Notes: generated by a model not told the origin, from the sequence alone. 64,000 bases of DNA from Luteimonas rhizosphaerae (GCF_002849595.1 NZ_NRQR01000025.1:62001-126000), one strand, 5' to 3'. Counted from the stretch's first letter, positions 36,153-44,866 are shown. Program-made: numbers and translations.

Positions 36153-36454
36153 GCTCGCCGGTCCCATGTCCGACGGTCGACCTGTTCGGAGCGGATAGCT
36201 CTAGAGATAACTGGGCCGAAGAAGCTGCCGCGCTGCTCGATCGCTACGCTCTAACCGAAGCCAAGCCTTGGACTTGTGAGCGCTTTCGCGCATGGGCTGC
36301 GCAACAAGGGCTGCACCTGCCCGCGGAACAGCGCCGCTTTGGCGCGGTCATCCTTTCCGGTCTCAGGCTGGGCTGGTTTGTTCGCGTTGGTTACGCGCCC
36401 GCGCGATCCAGCAACAGCGCGCCGAAGCCGCTCTACCTGGGCGTTAGCCAATGA
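36149..36454 (+). CDS. Small winged-helix-like protein of the replication operon
   Basis: 101 residues from GTG 36149 (GTGA overlap). After an acidic lead it has WTCERFRAWAAQQGLHLP and RRFGAVILSGLRLGWFVRVG, ending in APARSSNSAPKPLYLG. Phage proteins of this form accompany replication genes and appear to be winged-helix DNA-binding proteins; unverified. The stop overlaps the zinc-finger gene by four bases. Confidence 0.55.
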   Translation: MSSPVPCPTVDLFGADSSRDNWAEEAAALLDRYALTEAKPWTCERFRAWAAQQGLHLPAEQRRFGAVILSGLRLGWFVRVGYAPARSSNSAPKPLYLGVSQ

Positions 36455-36930
36455 GTGCCGCTCCGTTAGACCACCTGCTTTCCAAGCTGGAAGGGGTGCA
36501 GTCGTCAGGTCGCGGCTACCGCGCATGCTGCCCTGCGTGTGGCGGGCGCAGCCGCAAGCTCAGCATTACGCAAGCGGAGGAAGGGCGACTGCTGGTTCAC
36601 TGCTTCGGCGGCTGCGTGACTAGCGATGTCCTGGGATCCATCGGTCTCGGAATCGCAGACCTGTTCCCAGAGCGCCTGCCGGCTGACTCGCCTGCAGCTC
36701 GCCATCAAGCGCGGACGGCAGCTCGCGAGTCTCAGTGGGGCGCTGCGCTTGAAGCTCTAGAGCACGAGGCGCTGGTCATTCACATCGCTGGACAGCAGCT
36801 TGCCAAATGGCACCTGCTGAGCGCCGAAGACGACGAGCGTCTCTCGTTGGCTGTCCGCCGGGTGGAAGAGGCGAGGATGATTTTGCGGCCCTTCAGGCAG
36901 AACTGGCGGCCCAGGGCGGTGGCCTCGTGA
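36451..36930 (+). CDS. CHC2-type zinc-finger primase fragment protein
   Basis: 159 residues. The N-terminal half is a primase zinc-binding domain: CCPACGG with a second pair in HCFGGC about 25 residues later. No TOPRIM or helicase domain follows; the C-terminal half is a short helical region. It resembles the N-terminal part of P4-alpha-like or phage toprim primases, so it either works with the next ATPase or is a remnant. Confidence 0.75.
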   Translation: MSAAPLDHLLSKLEGVQSSGRGYRACCPACGGRSRKLSITQAEEGRLLVHCFGGCVTSDVLGSIGLGIADLFPERLPADSPAARHQARTAARESQWGAALEALEHEALVIHIAGQQLAKWHLLSAEDDERLSLAVRRVEEARMILRPFRQNWRPRAVAS

Positions 36931-38302
36931 TGGCCGTATCGCTCGACGCGCGGGCAGAGCGTGCAGCTAGCTTCGAACGAGACTGTGACCCCCGCGATGA
37001 GGTGCTTGCCGGCGCCTACGGCACTCCGGCTCGAACGCGTGGTGGAACCAGTGATGCACGCGCACAGGGCGTCCCTCTATCCGACGCCATCCGAGGCCAG
37101 CTCGTGCCTTGGAGCGAAGAAGAGCTGCTCGCCGCTTTAGACCCATGGCCTCACGCTTTTCGCGAGGGCAACACGGGCCTCTTTCCGGAAAGACGACGGT
37201 CAAGATTGGTATCGCGGTAGCGATGGTGACCGGTCATAGCCTCGCGGGAGGCCTTCTGCCCGAGTCAGACCGAAGCGTGGTCGTGTATTCGGCCGAGGAC
37301 GATCGGGCGCAGTACGCGCGCAAGGTAGCTGCTCAGATCTCCTGCCTGGGCGAGCGTGACGGGGCGTGCGTGCGGGAGCGCCTATTGGTGCCCAGCCTTG
37401 ATGACGCCGGACTGGTAGCGGCTAAGACGCTTGTCATGGTTCTGGACGGGCAGCCCCTCCCTACGGGCACCGTAGACGCCATCATCGAAGCGCTGGGGCC
37501 GCTGACGAATGCTCCGGCACCACTCGGTCTGTTGATCTTCGAGACCGCTAGCACGCTGTCTGACGCCGAGGAATCGAACCCGGGATTCCGGACTCTCGTG
37601 CTGGCCTTGAAGCGGATCGCCAGGGAGCTCAAGGTCCCAGTGGTGTTGTCCCACCATGTTTCGCAGGCCTCGCTCGCGAACCTGGCCGACCTCAACGTGT
37701 CGACGACCGATATCCGCGGCGGCACTGCGCTGGTCAACAACGCACGTCAGACAGGGCTGCTGGTCAATCTGGGCAGTGAGGACGACCCGTTCCCAGAGAA
37801 CGATGCACGAACGGTGCTGCGGCAGATGGCGGCACCTGGCCGACCCGAGCGGGTGACGGCGCTCATTTCGCTGGATAGCTCAAAGGGCATCACACCTCCG
37901 CCGATCTTCTTCCGCTGGGTATCCACGGAATGGGGTCCGGCTGCAGTCGAGTTGGACGCCCCACGGGACCTCGCTGAGCGGTCATGGCGGAAAGTCCACG
38001 AGATGGTGCGCGCCCGGCGCTCTGAGCAGAAGGGCCAGGCGAAGGAAGAGAAGGCAGAGGCAACAACCGCGGAGCGAGTCCGCCGTGTTGTCGAGGCTGT
38101 GCAGGCCTTGGAGGCTCGCGGGACTGATGAGCCGGTGACGCTGCGGCGCATTCGTGAGCTGGCCGGCATGTCGTCCGACGTCGCCACCAAGGCGATCGAA
38201 AAGGCTGCGGCCGAGCACCTGATCAAAGGCAGTGCAACAACCGTTCGTGGCAAGGCCACCACGGTCTACGCCCTGACCGCCAGCGGGGAGTCCCGCCAGT
38301 GA
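36927..38302 (+). pseudogene. RepA-type replicative helicase/ATPase, frame broken at the P-loop
   Basis: The GTG at 36927 overlaps the zinc-finger stop and opens 97 codons ending GNTGLF; the frame then has to shift near 37187-37193 to continue into SGKTTVKIGIA and about 370 further residues. Losing 4 bases would fit a normal GxxxxGKT Walker A motif. The downstream part shows VVVYSAEDD (Walker B-like region), VVLSHH, GGTALVNNARQTG and a C-terminal winged-helix region with AEHLIKGS. This is the KaiC/RepA ATPase type. Function depends on whether the break is real. Confidence 0.7.
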
Positions 38303-38515
38303 TAAAAAATCATCAGAAAACGGCGTCGCGACTAGAGATCTCGCGGGACAAGTCGCGGGAGTCCCGCCAGTCCCGCCATAGCTACGAGGAAGCGGGCGTT
38401 AGCCATGGCGCGCGCCGCAAGGGGCGCATGGCGTCGCCCTCTCCGCTGGTCGGTCCTGCCGATTTGGCGGGACTGGGACAGCTCTATAGGGGTGTGGGGT
38501 TGTCCCGTCCCGCCA
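38291..38515. repeat. Cluster of TCCCGCCA repeats downstream of repA, possible origin iterons
   Basis: TCCCGCCA occurs at 38291-38298, 38362-38369, 38371-38378 and 38508-38515, and inverted at 38465-38472. Some sit in larger dyads (GCGGGAGTCCCGC near 38355-38367). Five copies in 225 bases just after the replication ATPase resemble origin iterons. The role is inferred. Confidence 0.5.
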
Positions 38516-38691
38516 GATTTGAGGAGGCCTCGGTCTCAAGCGGGGGCACGAGAGAGGGGAGCGGTGCTCGACTTCCCACATCGCGCCCATGTGCGCGCGT
38601 GCGAGACGGTTTGCCCGCAGCTCCGGAATTTCGTCAGTCCCTAAAGGCAGTTTCGGAGCGTTCCGTGCGCGCGAGGGAGGTGCCCGCATGA
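38299..38691 (+). CDS. Doubtful basic protein over the repeat cluster
   Basis: 130 residues, Arg/Ser-rich and low complexity. In its favour, the GTG overlaps the repA stop (GTGA) and its stop overlaps the next ATG (ATGA). Against it, the composition is not protein-like, and the DNA carries the TCCCGCCA repeats. It may be a non-coding origin region with an open frame by chance. Confidence 0.3.
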   Translation: MIKNHQKTASRLEISRDKSRESRQSRHSYEEAGVSHGARRKGRMASPSPLVGPADLAGLGQLYRGVGLSRPARFEEASVSSGGTREGSGARLPTSRPCARVRDGLPAAPEFRQSLKAVSERSVRAREVPA

Positions 38692-39164
38692 CCCGGCATC
38701 CGTCAGCCAACCGAACGCAAAGAGAGCGGCGTGCTCGGCACCCGCGTATCGACTACTACCCCTCGACGGAAGCTCTAGCCGCGATCGAAGGTGTTCGTGG
38801 GTTCGCCCGAACGGGCACCAACAGCGCAGTGCTGAACGCAATCGTTGAGGCCTGGGCCGAAACGCAGGGCGCGCAGACCGGAATTTTTCGACGCAAATGC
38901 GCGCGCGCGAACAACTCTGCACCCCGGATCGAGGCTTTGGGCAAACAGGCTCGGCTCGCTAACGAACTGAAGTCCCCTCCGATTCGAGTCACCTGCGGCG
39001 CTGCAAGGCGAAGAGACGGCCAGCCCTGCGAGGCTCTCAGCGTTCCTGGCAAGCGCCGTTGCCGGTTCCACGGAGGCATGAGCACTGGGCCGCGAACGGA
39101 AGAGGGCAAGCAACGGGTAACGCGAAATCTGCCTCACCGCCGGGGGCCAAACGATGCTAATTGA
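38688..39164 (+). CDS. Putative zinc-binding phage protein with HGGxSTGPRT motif
   Basis: 158 residues from ATG 38688 (ATGA). The N-terminal part, with many Arg and a helical region, looks DNA-binding. The C-terminal part has CGAARRRDGQPC followed by CRFHGGMSTGPRTEEGK, a Cys-Cys-Cys-His set seen in small phage and island proteins near replication genes. It probably binds zinc. Exact role unknown. Confidence 0.6.
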   Translation: MTRHPSANRTQRERRARHPRIDYYPSTEALAAIEGVRGFARTGTNSAVLNAIVEAWAETQGAQTGIFRRKCARANNSAPRIEALGKQARLANELKSPPIRVTCGAARRRDGQPCEALSVPGKRRCRFHGGMSTGPRTEEGKQRVTRNLPHRRGPNDAN

Positions 39165-39372
39165 AGAGCATCAGGAGTTCGAACTGCGCCAGGCGATCGC
39201 GGAGCAAGCGCTGGGAGAGCCGGCGCGGGGGTGGTGGCTGGAACATGAGGTGTGGTGCCAGGTGGTTGCGACCGGCAAGTGCTCCTGCGGCACGATGCTC
39301 TGGTTCTCTGCATCTCGCCAAGTCGCAAGCGTGAGCTTTGAGCTCGCGCCTGCCGTGTTCCCTCTCAACTGA
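39154..39372 (+). CDS. Small hypothetical protein
   Basis: 72 residues, overlapping the previous gene by 11 bases. Trp-rich, with CSCGTMLWF suggesting one metal-binding Cys pair. No family recognised. The start at 39154 is the first ATG with a GAAGAGC-type upstream context. Confidence 0.45.
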   Translation: MLIEEHQEFELRQAIAEQALGEPARGWWLEHEVWCQVVATGKCSCGTMLWFSASRQVASVSFELAPAVFPLN

Positions 39373-39384
39373 CGGGGGCGGCCA

Positions 39385-39564
39385 GTGCAAGCATCTGAGC
39401 TAACACGATGGTCTCGCAGGCACCTTCCCGAGCAGGCCGCGGCGCTTTCCTTCATGCGAGAAAGCGTCCACGACATCCGGCCTGCGCTCCTCCTGCTCTT
39501 TCATGGAGGCGACGCGACGCAGGTCCAAAGGGTGGCGGAGCACGGATTCCGTTACGTGGCCTGA
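39385..39564 (+). CDS. Possible small protein (59 residues)
   Basis: GTG 39385 with GGGGGCGG upstream. The sequence RWSRRHLPEQAAALSFMRES followed by LLLLFHGGDATQVQRVAEHG looks like a soluble helical protein rather than noise. Too short for certainty. A different frame from the next candidate. Confidence 0.35.
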   Translation: MQASELTRWSRRHLPEQAAALSFMRESVHDIRPALLLLFHGGDATQVQRVAEHGFRYVA

Positions 39565-39850
39565 AGAAGCCTTATGGATCGCCGCCGTGGACGCGTTATC
39601 TGTCTGTTGGAGACGGCGGGCACCCGAGCCGGTATCGGTCAGATCCCGCCAGCTCCGGATGAGAAACGGAACGTTCTTCGAACTGCGGACGGCGGCGGAC
39701 AACATGTACCGCGCTCGCCTCCACGAGGCACGCGTGCGCTTCGCATCGGGAACGATTTACACCCACAGATCGCTATTCTTAAAGAGAGGATTGGGAGTTT
39801 CCGCGCAGGCGGAAAGCCCACCATCTTCCGGCCTCAGCGAAGCTGCTTGA
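39503..39850 (+). CDS. Doubtful protein in the gap before the strong hairpin
   Basis: 115 residues from ATG 39503. TWPEEALWIAAVDALSVCW and ELRTAADNMYRARLHEARVR read as plausible helices, but another frame over the same bases (39574-39867) is equally long, so the coding frame is not settled. Between 39373 and 39919 no recognised gene exists. Confidence 0.25.
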   Translation: MEATRRRSKGWRSTDSVTWPEEALWIAAVDALSVCWRRRAPEPVSVRSRQLRMRNGTFFELRTAADNMYRARLHEARVRFASGTIYTHRSLFLKRGLGVSAQAESPPSSGLSEAA

Positions 39851-39873
39851 TGGTCCGGCACTCGTGATTGGTC

Positions 39874-39907
39874 GCCCCGGGGAAGGAGTCGTGTCCCTCC
39901 CCGGGGC
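39874..39907. terminator. Very strong GC hairpin before the virion genes
   Basis: GCCCCGGGGAAGGA (39874-39887) pairs with TCCCTCCCCGGGGC (39894-39907) with one bulged region and a short loop. No T-run. It separates the early region from the oxygenase/virion block and may end the early transcript. Confidence 0.5.
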
Positions 39908-39919
39908 AGGGGAACGAAC

Positions 39920-40459
39920 TTGCTTCTAGTGATCGACAGCTTCTTGCCGGCTTCAGTCCGGCAAGCGGGGCTGCGCGCACAGTTCGTTGACTGGCCCGGG
40001 CCAGATGGCGAGGTCTACAAGCGCGTCGCGCTCGTCGAGGTGCCTGGCCTGTACGCGGCGATCGAGGCGGCCTGCGGGCCGTTCGACATGCACGGCATGG
40101 GCTATCGGCTGAACTTCGGCGGCGAGTTGCCGAATCACTCGATTCACTCCGACATGGGCTGGGGCACGCATGCCTGCGTCGTCTACCTGAGCGAAGGAAT
40201 GGGCGGCACGGCGTTCTGGCGGCACAAGGCCACGGGCGCCGAGCGCATCGACCCGGGCGACGTCGATCTCTACGACCAGATCAAGGACGACTGGAACGAC
40301 GAGTCGAAGTGGGAAATGACCGAACTCGTCGAGATGAAGCAAGGCCGCGGGCTGGTCTACGAAAGCGCGCGATTCCACTCGCGCTACCCATTCGCAGCGT
40401 TCGGCACCGGCCCAACCGATGGCCGACTAATCGCTATCGCCTTTTTTTCCACGAGGTAG
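39920..40459 (+). CDS. Fe(II)/2-oxoglutarate oxygenase-like phage protein (DUF6445-like)
   Basis: 179 residues from TTG 39920 with AGGGGA seven bases upstream. The iron-binding facial triad is visible as His76-x-Asp78 (HSIHSDMGWG) and distal His153 with Arg155 (ARFHSRYPF), the layout of 2-oxoglutarate dioxygenases. VYLSEGMGGTAFW is the typical core strand. Such genes occur among phage structural genes and may modify a virion or host molecule; the substrate is unknown. It is followed by an acetyltransferase two bases later. Confidence 0.7.
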   Translation: MLLVIDSFLPASVRQAGLRAQFVDWPGPDGEVYKRVALVEVPGLYAAIEAACGPFDMHGMGYRLNFGGELPNHSIHSDMGWGTHACVVYLSEGMGGTAFWRHKATGAERIDPGDVDLYDQIKDDWNDESKWEMTELVEMKQGRGLVYESARFHSRYPFAAFGTGPTDGRLIAIAFFSTR

Positions 40460-40461
40460 GC

Positions 40462-41127
40462 ATGAAAGTCTGGCAAGCCACCGAGCACGACGTCGACGAC
40501 ATCGTGAGGATGAGTCGCGACTTCTACTCGACGACGACTTATCGCGGCTACGCGGAATTCGACGAGGACACGGTGCGCCGCCTGGCGGAAACACTGGCGT
40601 CCGACCACGTGATGCTGATTGCGGAGCTCGACGGCCGCGTGGTCGGGATGGTTGGGCTCTTCGTGGTCCCATTTCTCTTCAACAGCGCGCGACGTATGGC
40701 CCACGAGGTCGTCTGGTACGTCGATCCAGATGCCCAGGGCGTGGGCGCAGGCAAGGCGCTGCTGGCCGCGATCGAGCCGGCCTGCCGGGCCAAGGGCGCC
40801 ACCGGCATTTTCATGATCCACCTGTCGAACAGCCCGCCCCAGGCGGCCGAGATCTACCAGCGCATGGGCTACACCCACGGCAGCAGTCACCGCCGCAGTA
40901 GTTACCGGCGCCGCCGCCCTTGGCGCGGCGAAGATGCAGTCCGATGCCGCGGGCGATGCCGCCGACGCGCAGACGGCTGCAGGCAATGCCGGCATCCTCG
41001 AGCAGCGCAATTCGCGCGAGCAGTTCCAGCAGAACATCACGCCGTACCTCAATGCCGGTCAGGACGCTCTGGGCGGGCTCAACGCCTTGAACTCTGGCGA
41101 CTACTCGGGCTTTCAGGACAGCCCTGA
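40462..41127 (+). CDS. GNAT acetyltransferase with scrambled C-terminus
   Basis: Residues 1 to about 138 are a good GNAT domain: DVDDIVRMSRDFY, a central beta region, and WYVDPDAQGVGAGKALLAAI as the acetyl-CoA loop, then IYQRMGYTH. After base about 40875 the frame runs into Arg-rich non-protein-like sequence to 41127, overlapping the next gene in a different frame. The last residues of the real domain have been replaced, which fits a deletion joining this gene to the ejection-protein gene. Confidence 0.65.
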   Translation: MKVWQATEHDVDDIVRMSRDFYSTTTYRGYAEFDEDTVRRLAETLASDHVMLIAELDGRVVGMVGLFVVPFLFNSARRMAHEVVWYVDPDAQGVGAGKALLAAIEPACRAKGATGIFMIHLSNSPPQAAEIYQRMGYTHGSSHRRSSYRRRRPWRGEDAVRCRGRCRRRADGCRQCRHPRAAQFARAVPAEHHAVPQCRSGRSGRAQRLELWRLLGLSGQP

Positions 41128-41596
41128 CTACCTGTGGGCGCAGCAACAGGGCGGGCAGGCTCGAGACCGTAGTGCTGCAGCCCGGGGCAGCCTGTATTCC
41201 GGCGGACATCAAGCTGACCTGATGCAGTTTGGCCAGGGCCTCGCATCGCAGCAGCTCGGCAGCTATCGGAGTTCCCTGTTTGATATGGCGCGCTTGGGGC
41301 AGAGCTCGGCAGTAGGTGCCGGCGCCGCTGGCCAATCGAACGCAAATGCGCTGAGCGGGATTTTGGCGGGACAGGGGCAGGCGCAGGCAGATGGCGCGCT
41401 CAATCAGGCGAATGCATGGGGCGGCGCACTCAATGGGCTTGCCGGCCTGGCTGGGCAGTACGGCAACCGCCAGAGCAGCTACCAGACGCCATACGCGTCG
41501 GGTGTTCTCTCGAACAACAACGTGCAGGTGGGGGGCGCCAATGCGTGGTCAAACGCCACCGCGTTCGGCAACAACCGCTACCCGGGAGGCAAATGA
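40934..41596 (+). CDS. DNA-ejection protein, P22 gp7-like, N-terminus lost
   Basis: 220 residues from ATG 40934, but protein-like sequence in this frame (AAVVTGAAALGAAKM) begins about 55 bases earlier with no start codon, so the natural start has probably been deleted. Rich in Gly, Gln, Asn and Ala with no membrane segment. Order and length match gp7 of P22-like podophages (about 230 residues), one of three proteins injected with the DNA. The family link rests on order and size. Confidence 0.6.
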   Translation: MQSDAAGDAADAQTAAGNAGILEQRNSREQFQQNITPYLNAGQDALGGLNALNSGDYSGFQDSPDYLWAQQQGGQARDRSAAARGSLYSGGHQADLMQFGQGLASQQLGSYRSSLFDMARLGQSSAVGAGAAGQSNANALSGILAGQGQAQADGALNQANAWGGALNGLAGLAGQYGNRQSSYQTPYASGVLSNNNVQVGGANAWSNATAFGNNRYPGGK

Positions 41597-41597
41597 A

Positions 41598-43055
41598 ATG
41601 GCTGAGCTGAAGAACTTCGATATCGTCGGGTCGTTCCAGCGCGGACAGCAGATCGGCACGCAGCAGCGCCTGGTCAAGGACGGCGAGCAGCGTCGCAACA
41701 TGCTGGCTGAGCTCGCTGGGCAAGCCTACGGTGCTCCCGCCGAGCAGCGGCAGGGCCTTGTGCAGAAGGCAATCGCAACAGATCCCGAGGCCGGCTTCGC
41801 ACTCAACAAGGGACTCGAGTACGACGACGACCGTCGGAGCCGCACGATGGTCAACATGTCCAAGATGCTGATCTCCGTGCCGGAGCAGGCCCGGCCCATG
41901 CTGTATCAGCGTATGGCGGCGCAGTTCCCTGCGATGGGCATGCAGGGATTCCCCACCGAGTACACGCCGGAAACGAAGCAGCTCATCGACGGGACGGCGC
42001 AGTCGATAGTGCAGGCGTATTCCGGAGCGAATGGAGAGGCCCCCTCGCAGCAGCGTTATGCGGAGTGGCTACTCAGTCAGGTGCCTGAGGGCGATCGCGA
42101 ACAAGCGCTAGGTGTGCTCGCGGGCACTCGAGCGCGTCCTGCCACCGGAGGTTACGGCTTCGATGAAATCGAAGGTGCTGACGGACGCAAGCGTCTGCGA
42201 CGCACTAATCCTCGGTCTGGCGTACTTGAGATCTACGACGAGCAGACGGGAGAATTCGTGCCATTCGGTGGCGCTCCGGGTGCTGCAGCAGCTCCGAGCA
42301 GCCAGGCGCCCGCTCCTGGGCTGTACAACACGCCGAATGGTCCCGCGCGTATTGGCGAAAACCTCTCGCCAGGTGACTGGGAGCTCATCCAGGCGGACAT
42401 GGCTAACAACGGTGCAGCCGATGCTTACGAGTTGCCAACGCGCAATCTCACGCCTGCCCAGTTCAGAGGGGTGAATCCAGCTCTCGGCGTGAGTCGGGCA
42501 CCTGAAGAGCAGGCGGCCGCCACGGAGGCAGCCAAGCTGGGCACGCAAATCGGCTTCATGCCGCGGCAGCAGGAGATCGAGACGCAGGGCGCGGTGGAGC
42601 GAGCCCGCCAAGAGGCTGCGGTTAAAGGCGATGCGGAAACCGCCGCTCTCGACGCAACCCGCTCGCGCGATGCAACTGGAACGCTCGACCTTCTTGACGC
42701 GGCTGAGAAGTTGCTCGGCGGCGCCACTGGCAGCGGGGCAGGTGCTGCGACGGATAGAGCGGCGGGATTCTTCGGTGTGTCCACGCCAGGCGCTCAGAAC
42801 ACCGCCGGGCTTCGAACCATTGCAGGGCAACTGACATCCAAGATGCCTCGAATGCAGGGGCCGCAGTCCGATAAGGACGTGCAGCTCTACAAGGAAATGG
42901 CAGGCGATCTGGCTAACGATCAGCTCCCGGTGCCAACGCGTCTGGCGTCGTTGAGGACTATTCGCGAACTGAATGAGAAATACGCAGATCAGCAGGCGGG
43001 GGTGGCGGGACAGGCTCAGGACGCGCCGCCTGTCCGCCCTGTTCATCGCACCTGA
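41598..43055 (+). CDS. DNA-ejection / internal virion protein, P22 gp20-like
   Basis: 485 residues from ATG 41598, one base after the previous stop. Begins with MAELKNFDIVGSFQRGQQ-type helix and contains a long Gln/Ala-rich centre and LKTIREL-like helices near the C-terminus (LRTIRELNEKYADQ). Size and position correspond to P22 gp20 (about 471 residues). These proteins help carry DNA across the envelope. No transmembrane or enzyme motif. Confidence 0.65.
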   Translation: MAELKNFDIVGSFQRGQQIGTQQRLVKDGEQRRNMLAELAGQAYGAPAEQRQGLVQKAIATDPEAGFALNKGLEYDDDRRSRTMVNMSKMLISVPEQARPMLYQRMAAQFPAMGMQGFPTEYTPETKQLIDGTAQSIVQAYSGANGEAPSQQRYAEWLLSQVPEGDREQALGVLAGTRARPATGGYGFDEIEGADGRKRLRRTNPRSGVLEIYDEQTGEFVPFGGAPGAAAAPSSQAPAPGLYNTPNGPARIGENLSPGDWELIQADMANNGAADAYELPTRNLTPAQFRGVNPALGVSRAPEEQAAATEAAKLGTQIGFMPRQQEIETQGAVERARQEAAVKGDAETAALDATRSRDATGTLDLLDAAEKLLGGATGSGAGAATDRAAGFFGVSTPGAQNTAGLRTIAGQLTSKMPRMQGPQSDKDVQLYKEMAGDLANDQLPVPTRLASLRTIRELNEKYADQQAGVAGQAQDAPPVRPVHRT

Positions 43056-43079
43056 TGGATCGCGTCGGAGGAAGCGCTG

Positions 43080-44858
43080 ATGGCCAACCCCTGGGATAAC
43101 GACCCGATCGTCAGCGCGGCTGGTACGGCGCCAGACCAGGCTGCACTGCAATCTTTCAGCGGGCGATCCGCCACGCCTTGGGAAGACGATCCCCTCGAGA
43201 TCGATATCGAGGGGGGAACGCGCGAGTCAGCGTTCGACCAACTGATCGACCCGCTGCGAGAAGGTGGTGCCGAGCGGCGCGGCTACGGGCTGGGTGCGCG
43301 GTCGGTCGTCCAGGGGGCGGGATCACTCTTGGGGGCCCTCGGCGGCGACGCCTTCAACGCCTATATCGCGACACCCATCGAGCGCGCGATCACTGGCCGT
43401 GATGTACAGCCGCAGTCCTACCGGGATGCCGGCGCGCGTGTTGCGGACCAGATCGGCCTTCCGACCCCGCAGAACGCCCGTGAGCGCGTCCTGGGCGATG
43501 TCGGCGAGGCGCTGACTGGAACCGGCCTATCCCTCGGTGTCGGTGGCGGTCTGAATGCTTTGGTGGGGATGGGGCGCTCTGCGTCGGCCACGGCGACCAC
43601 TAACCAGCTCGCTCGCTTGGCAGAGACCCCCAAAGCGCCGGTCAATCGCTTGGCGGAGCTACTGAGCGCTCAGCCAGGCCTCCAAGTGGCCGGCACTGCA
43701 ACTGGATCGGCTGCATCCTCGATCACACGGGAGCAGGGCGGCACACAGGGCCAGCAGCTCGCCGCGGGCCTTGCTGGTGCGCTAGGTCCGTCCATGGTGC
43801 GCGTCGGCGCGCCTGCGGCTGCCTCAGGTGCCTTGAGCGGCAGCGTCCCTGCCCAACGCAAGGAGCTGGCTCGTCAGGCGTCTGATATGGGGATCAATCT
43901 AACTCCGGCGCAACTCAGCGATAGCCGGTTCCTCAAGTGGACTCAGTCGATGCTCCGCAGCGTTCCCTTCACAGGCGCGCAGGGTCGCTACGAGGGTCAG
44001 GTTCGCCAGTTCAACCGACAACTCGCGCGAGAGATCGGGGAAGACGCGGACAACATCGGGCCGGATGTCTACGCTCAGGCTCGCGATCGACAGTCCGCGC
44101 TCTTCGACGCGCTGACCGAGCGGAATGCCATGAAGGTCGATGACCAGCTCGTTCGCAGCCTTGGCAACATCGGCACGAACTCCAAGATGGCCGGCGCTCA
44201 GATCCAGAGCGAAGTCGATGCAGCGATTGACGCGCTCTACTCCCAGGCAACGACCGGTCCGAATGGTGTGGTCGTTCCCGGACGCGCGTATCAGGCCTTC
44301 GATGCGCAACTGAACAACATCATCAAGAACGGTGGCACTTCCGCCCACTTCCTGGGCAACGTGCAGTCCGCTGTGCGAAAGGCGATGGACCAGTCGATCT
44401 CGCCCGAAGACGCATTGCTTTGGCGCGAACTGCGACGCGAGTACGGCAGCCGAAAATCATTGACGCCTCTGGTCGCCAAGGCGTCCGAGGGGCAGATCCC
44501 GCCCGCTCAGGTTCTGGGTGCGGTCTCGTCGACAAGGGCAGGCAAAGAGGCAATGGCATCTGGACGGCGGGGCAACATCGGAGACTTGGCACGCATCGGC
44601 CAATTGATGAAGGAGCCGCCAACCTCAGGCTCTGCAGAACGCGGGCTGGTGGGCACGATGATGGGTGCAGGCGCCTACATCGATCCCGTCACAGGCACGC
44701 TGACGGCTGGTGCGCTGAACCTGCTAAGCAGAGGTGTCGACAGCCAGTCTCTCGGGCGGTTGATGATCCAGGAGAACCCCGGCCTGACGCCCGGGGTAGT
44801 CGAGCAAATCATTGCGCGCTCGATCGTCCCCGCGGCTGTGTCTGTCCAAGGCCGCTAA
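43080..44858 (+). CDS. DNA-ejection / internal virion protein, P22 gp16-like
   Basis: 592 residues, ATG 43080 with GGAGGAAG upstream. N-terminal NPWDNDPI and TPWEDDPLEI-type repeats (W-D/E-D-D-P), Gly/Ala-rich segments (GAGSLLGALGGDAFNAY, GTGLSLGVGGGLNALVG) suited to membrane passage, and a helical C-terminal half. Size and last position fit P22 gp16 (about 609 residues). No structural gene follows, so the element ends its virion block here. Confidence 0.65.
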   Translation: MANPWDNDPIVSAAGTAPDQAALQSFSGRSATPWEDDPLEIDIEGGTRESAFDQLIDPLREGGAERRGYGLGARSVVQGAGSLLGALGGDAFNAYIATPIERAITGRDVQPQSYRDAGARVADQIGLPTPQNARERVLGDVGEALTGTGLSLGVGGGLNALVGMGRSASATATTNQLARLAETPKAPVNRLAELLSAQPGLQVAGTATGSAASSITREQGGTQGQQLAAGLAGALGPSMVRVGAPAAASGALSGSVPAQRKELARQASDMGINLTPAQLSDSRFLKWTQSMLRSVPFTGAQGRYEGQVRQFNRQLAREIGEDADNIGPDVYAQARDRQSALFDALTERNAMKVDDQLVRSLGNIGTNSKMAGAQIQSEVDAAIDALYSQATTGPNGVVVPGRAYQAFDAQLNNIIKNGGTSAHFLGNVQSAVRKAMDQSISPEDALLWRELRREYGSRKSLTPLVAKASEGQIPPAQVLGAVSSTRAGKEAMASGRRGNIGDLARIGQLMKEPPTSGSAERGLVGTMMGAGAYIDPVTGTLTAGALNLLSRGVDSQSLGRLMIQENPGLTPGVVEQIIARSIVPAAVSVQGR

Positions 44859-44866
44859 CCAGTTCG

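Noticed and set aside
37187-37193. Programmed -1 frameshift in the RepA gene
   Set aside because: No X-XXY-YYZ heptamer is in frame at the junction, so a mutation or read error is more likely.
38286-38520. CRISPR array at the TCCCGCCA cluster
   Set aside because: The repeats are 8 bases, irregularly spaced and in both orientations; there are no spacers of constant length.
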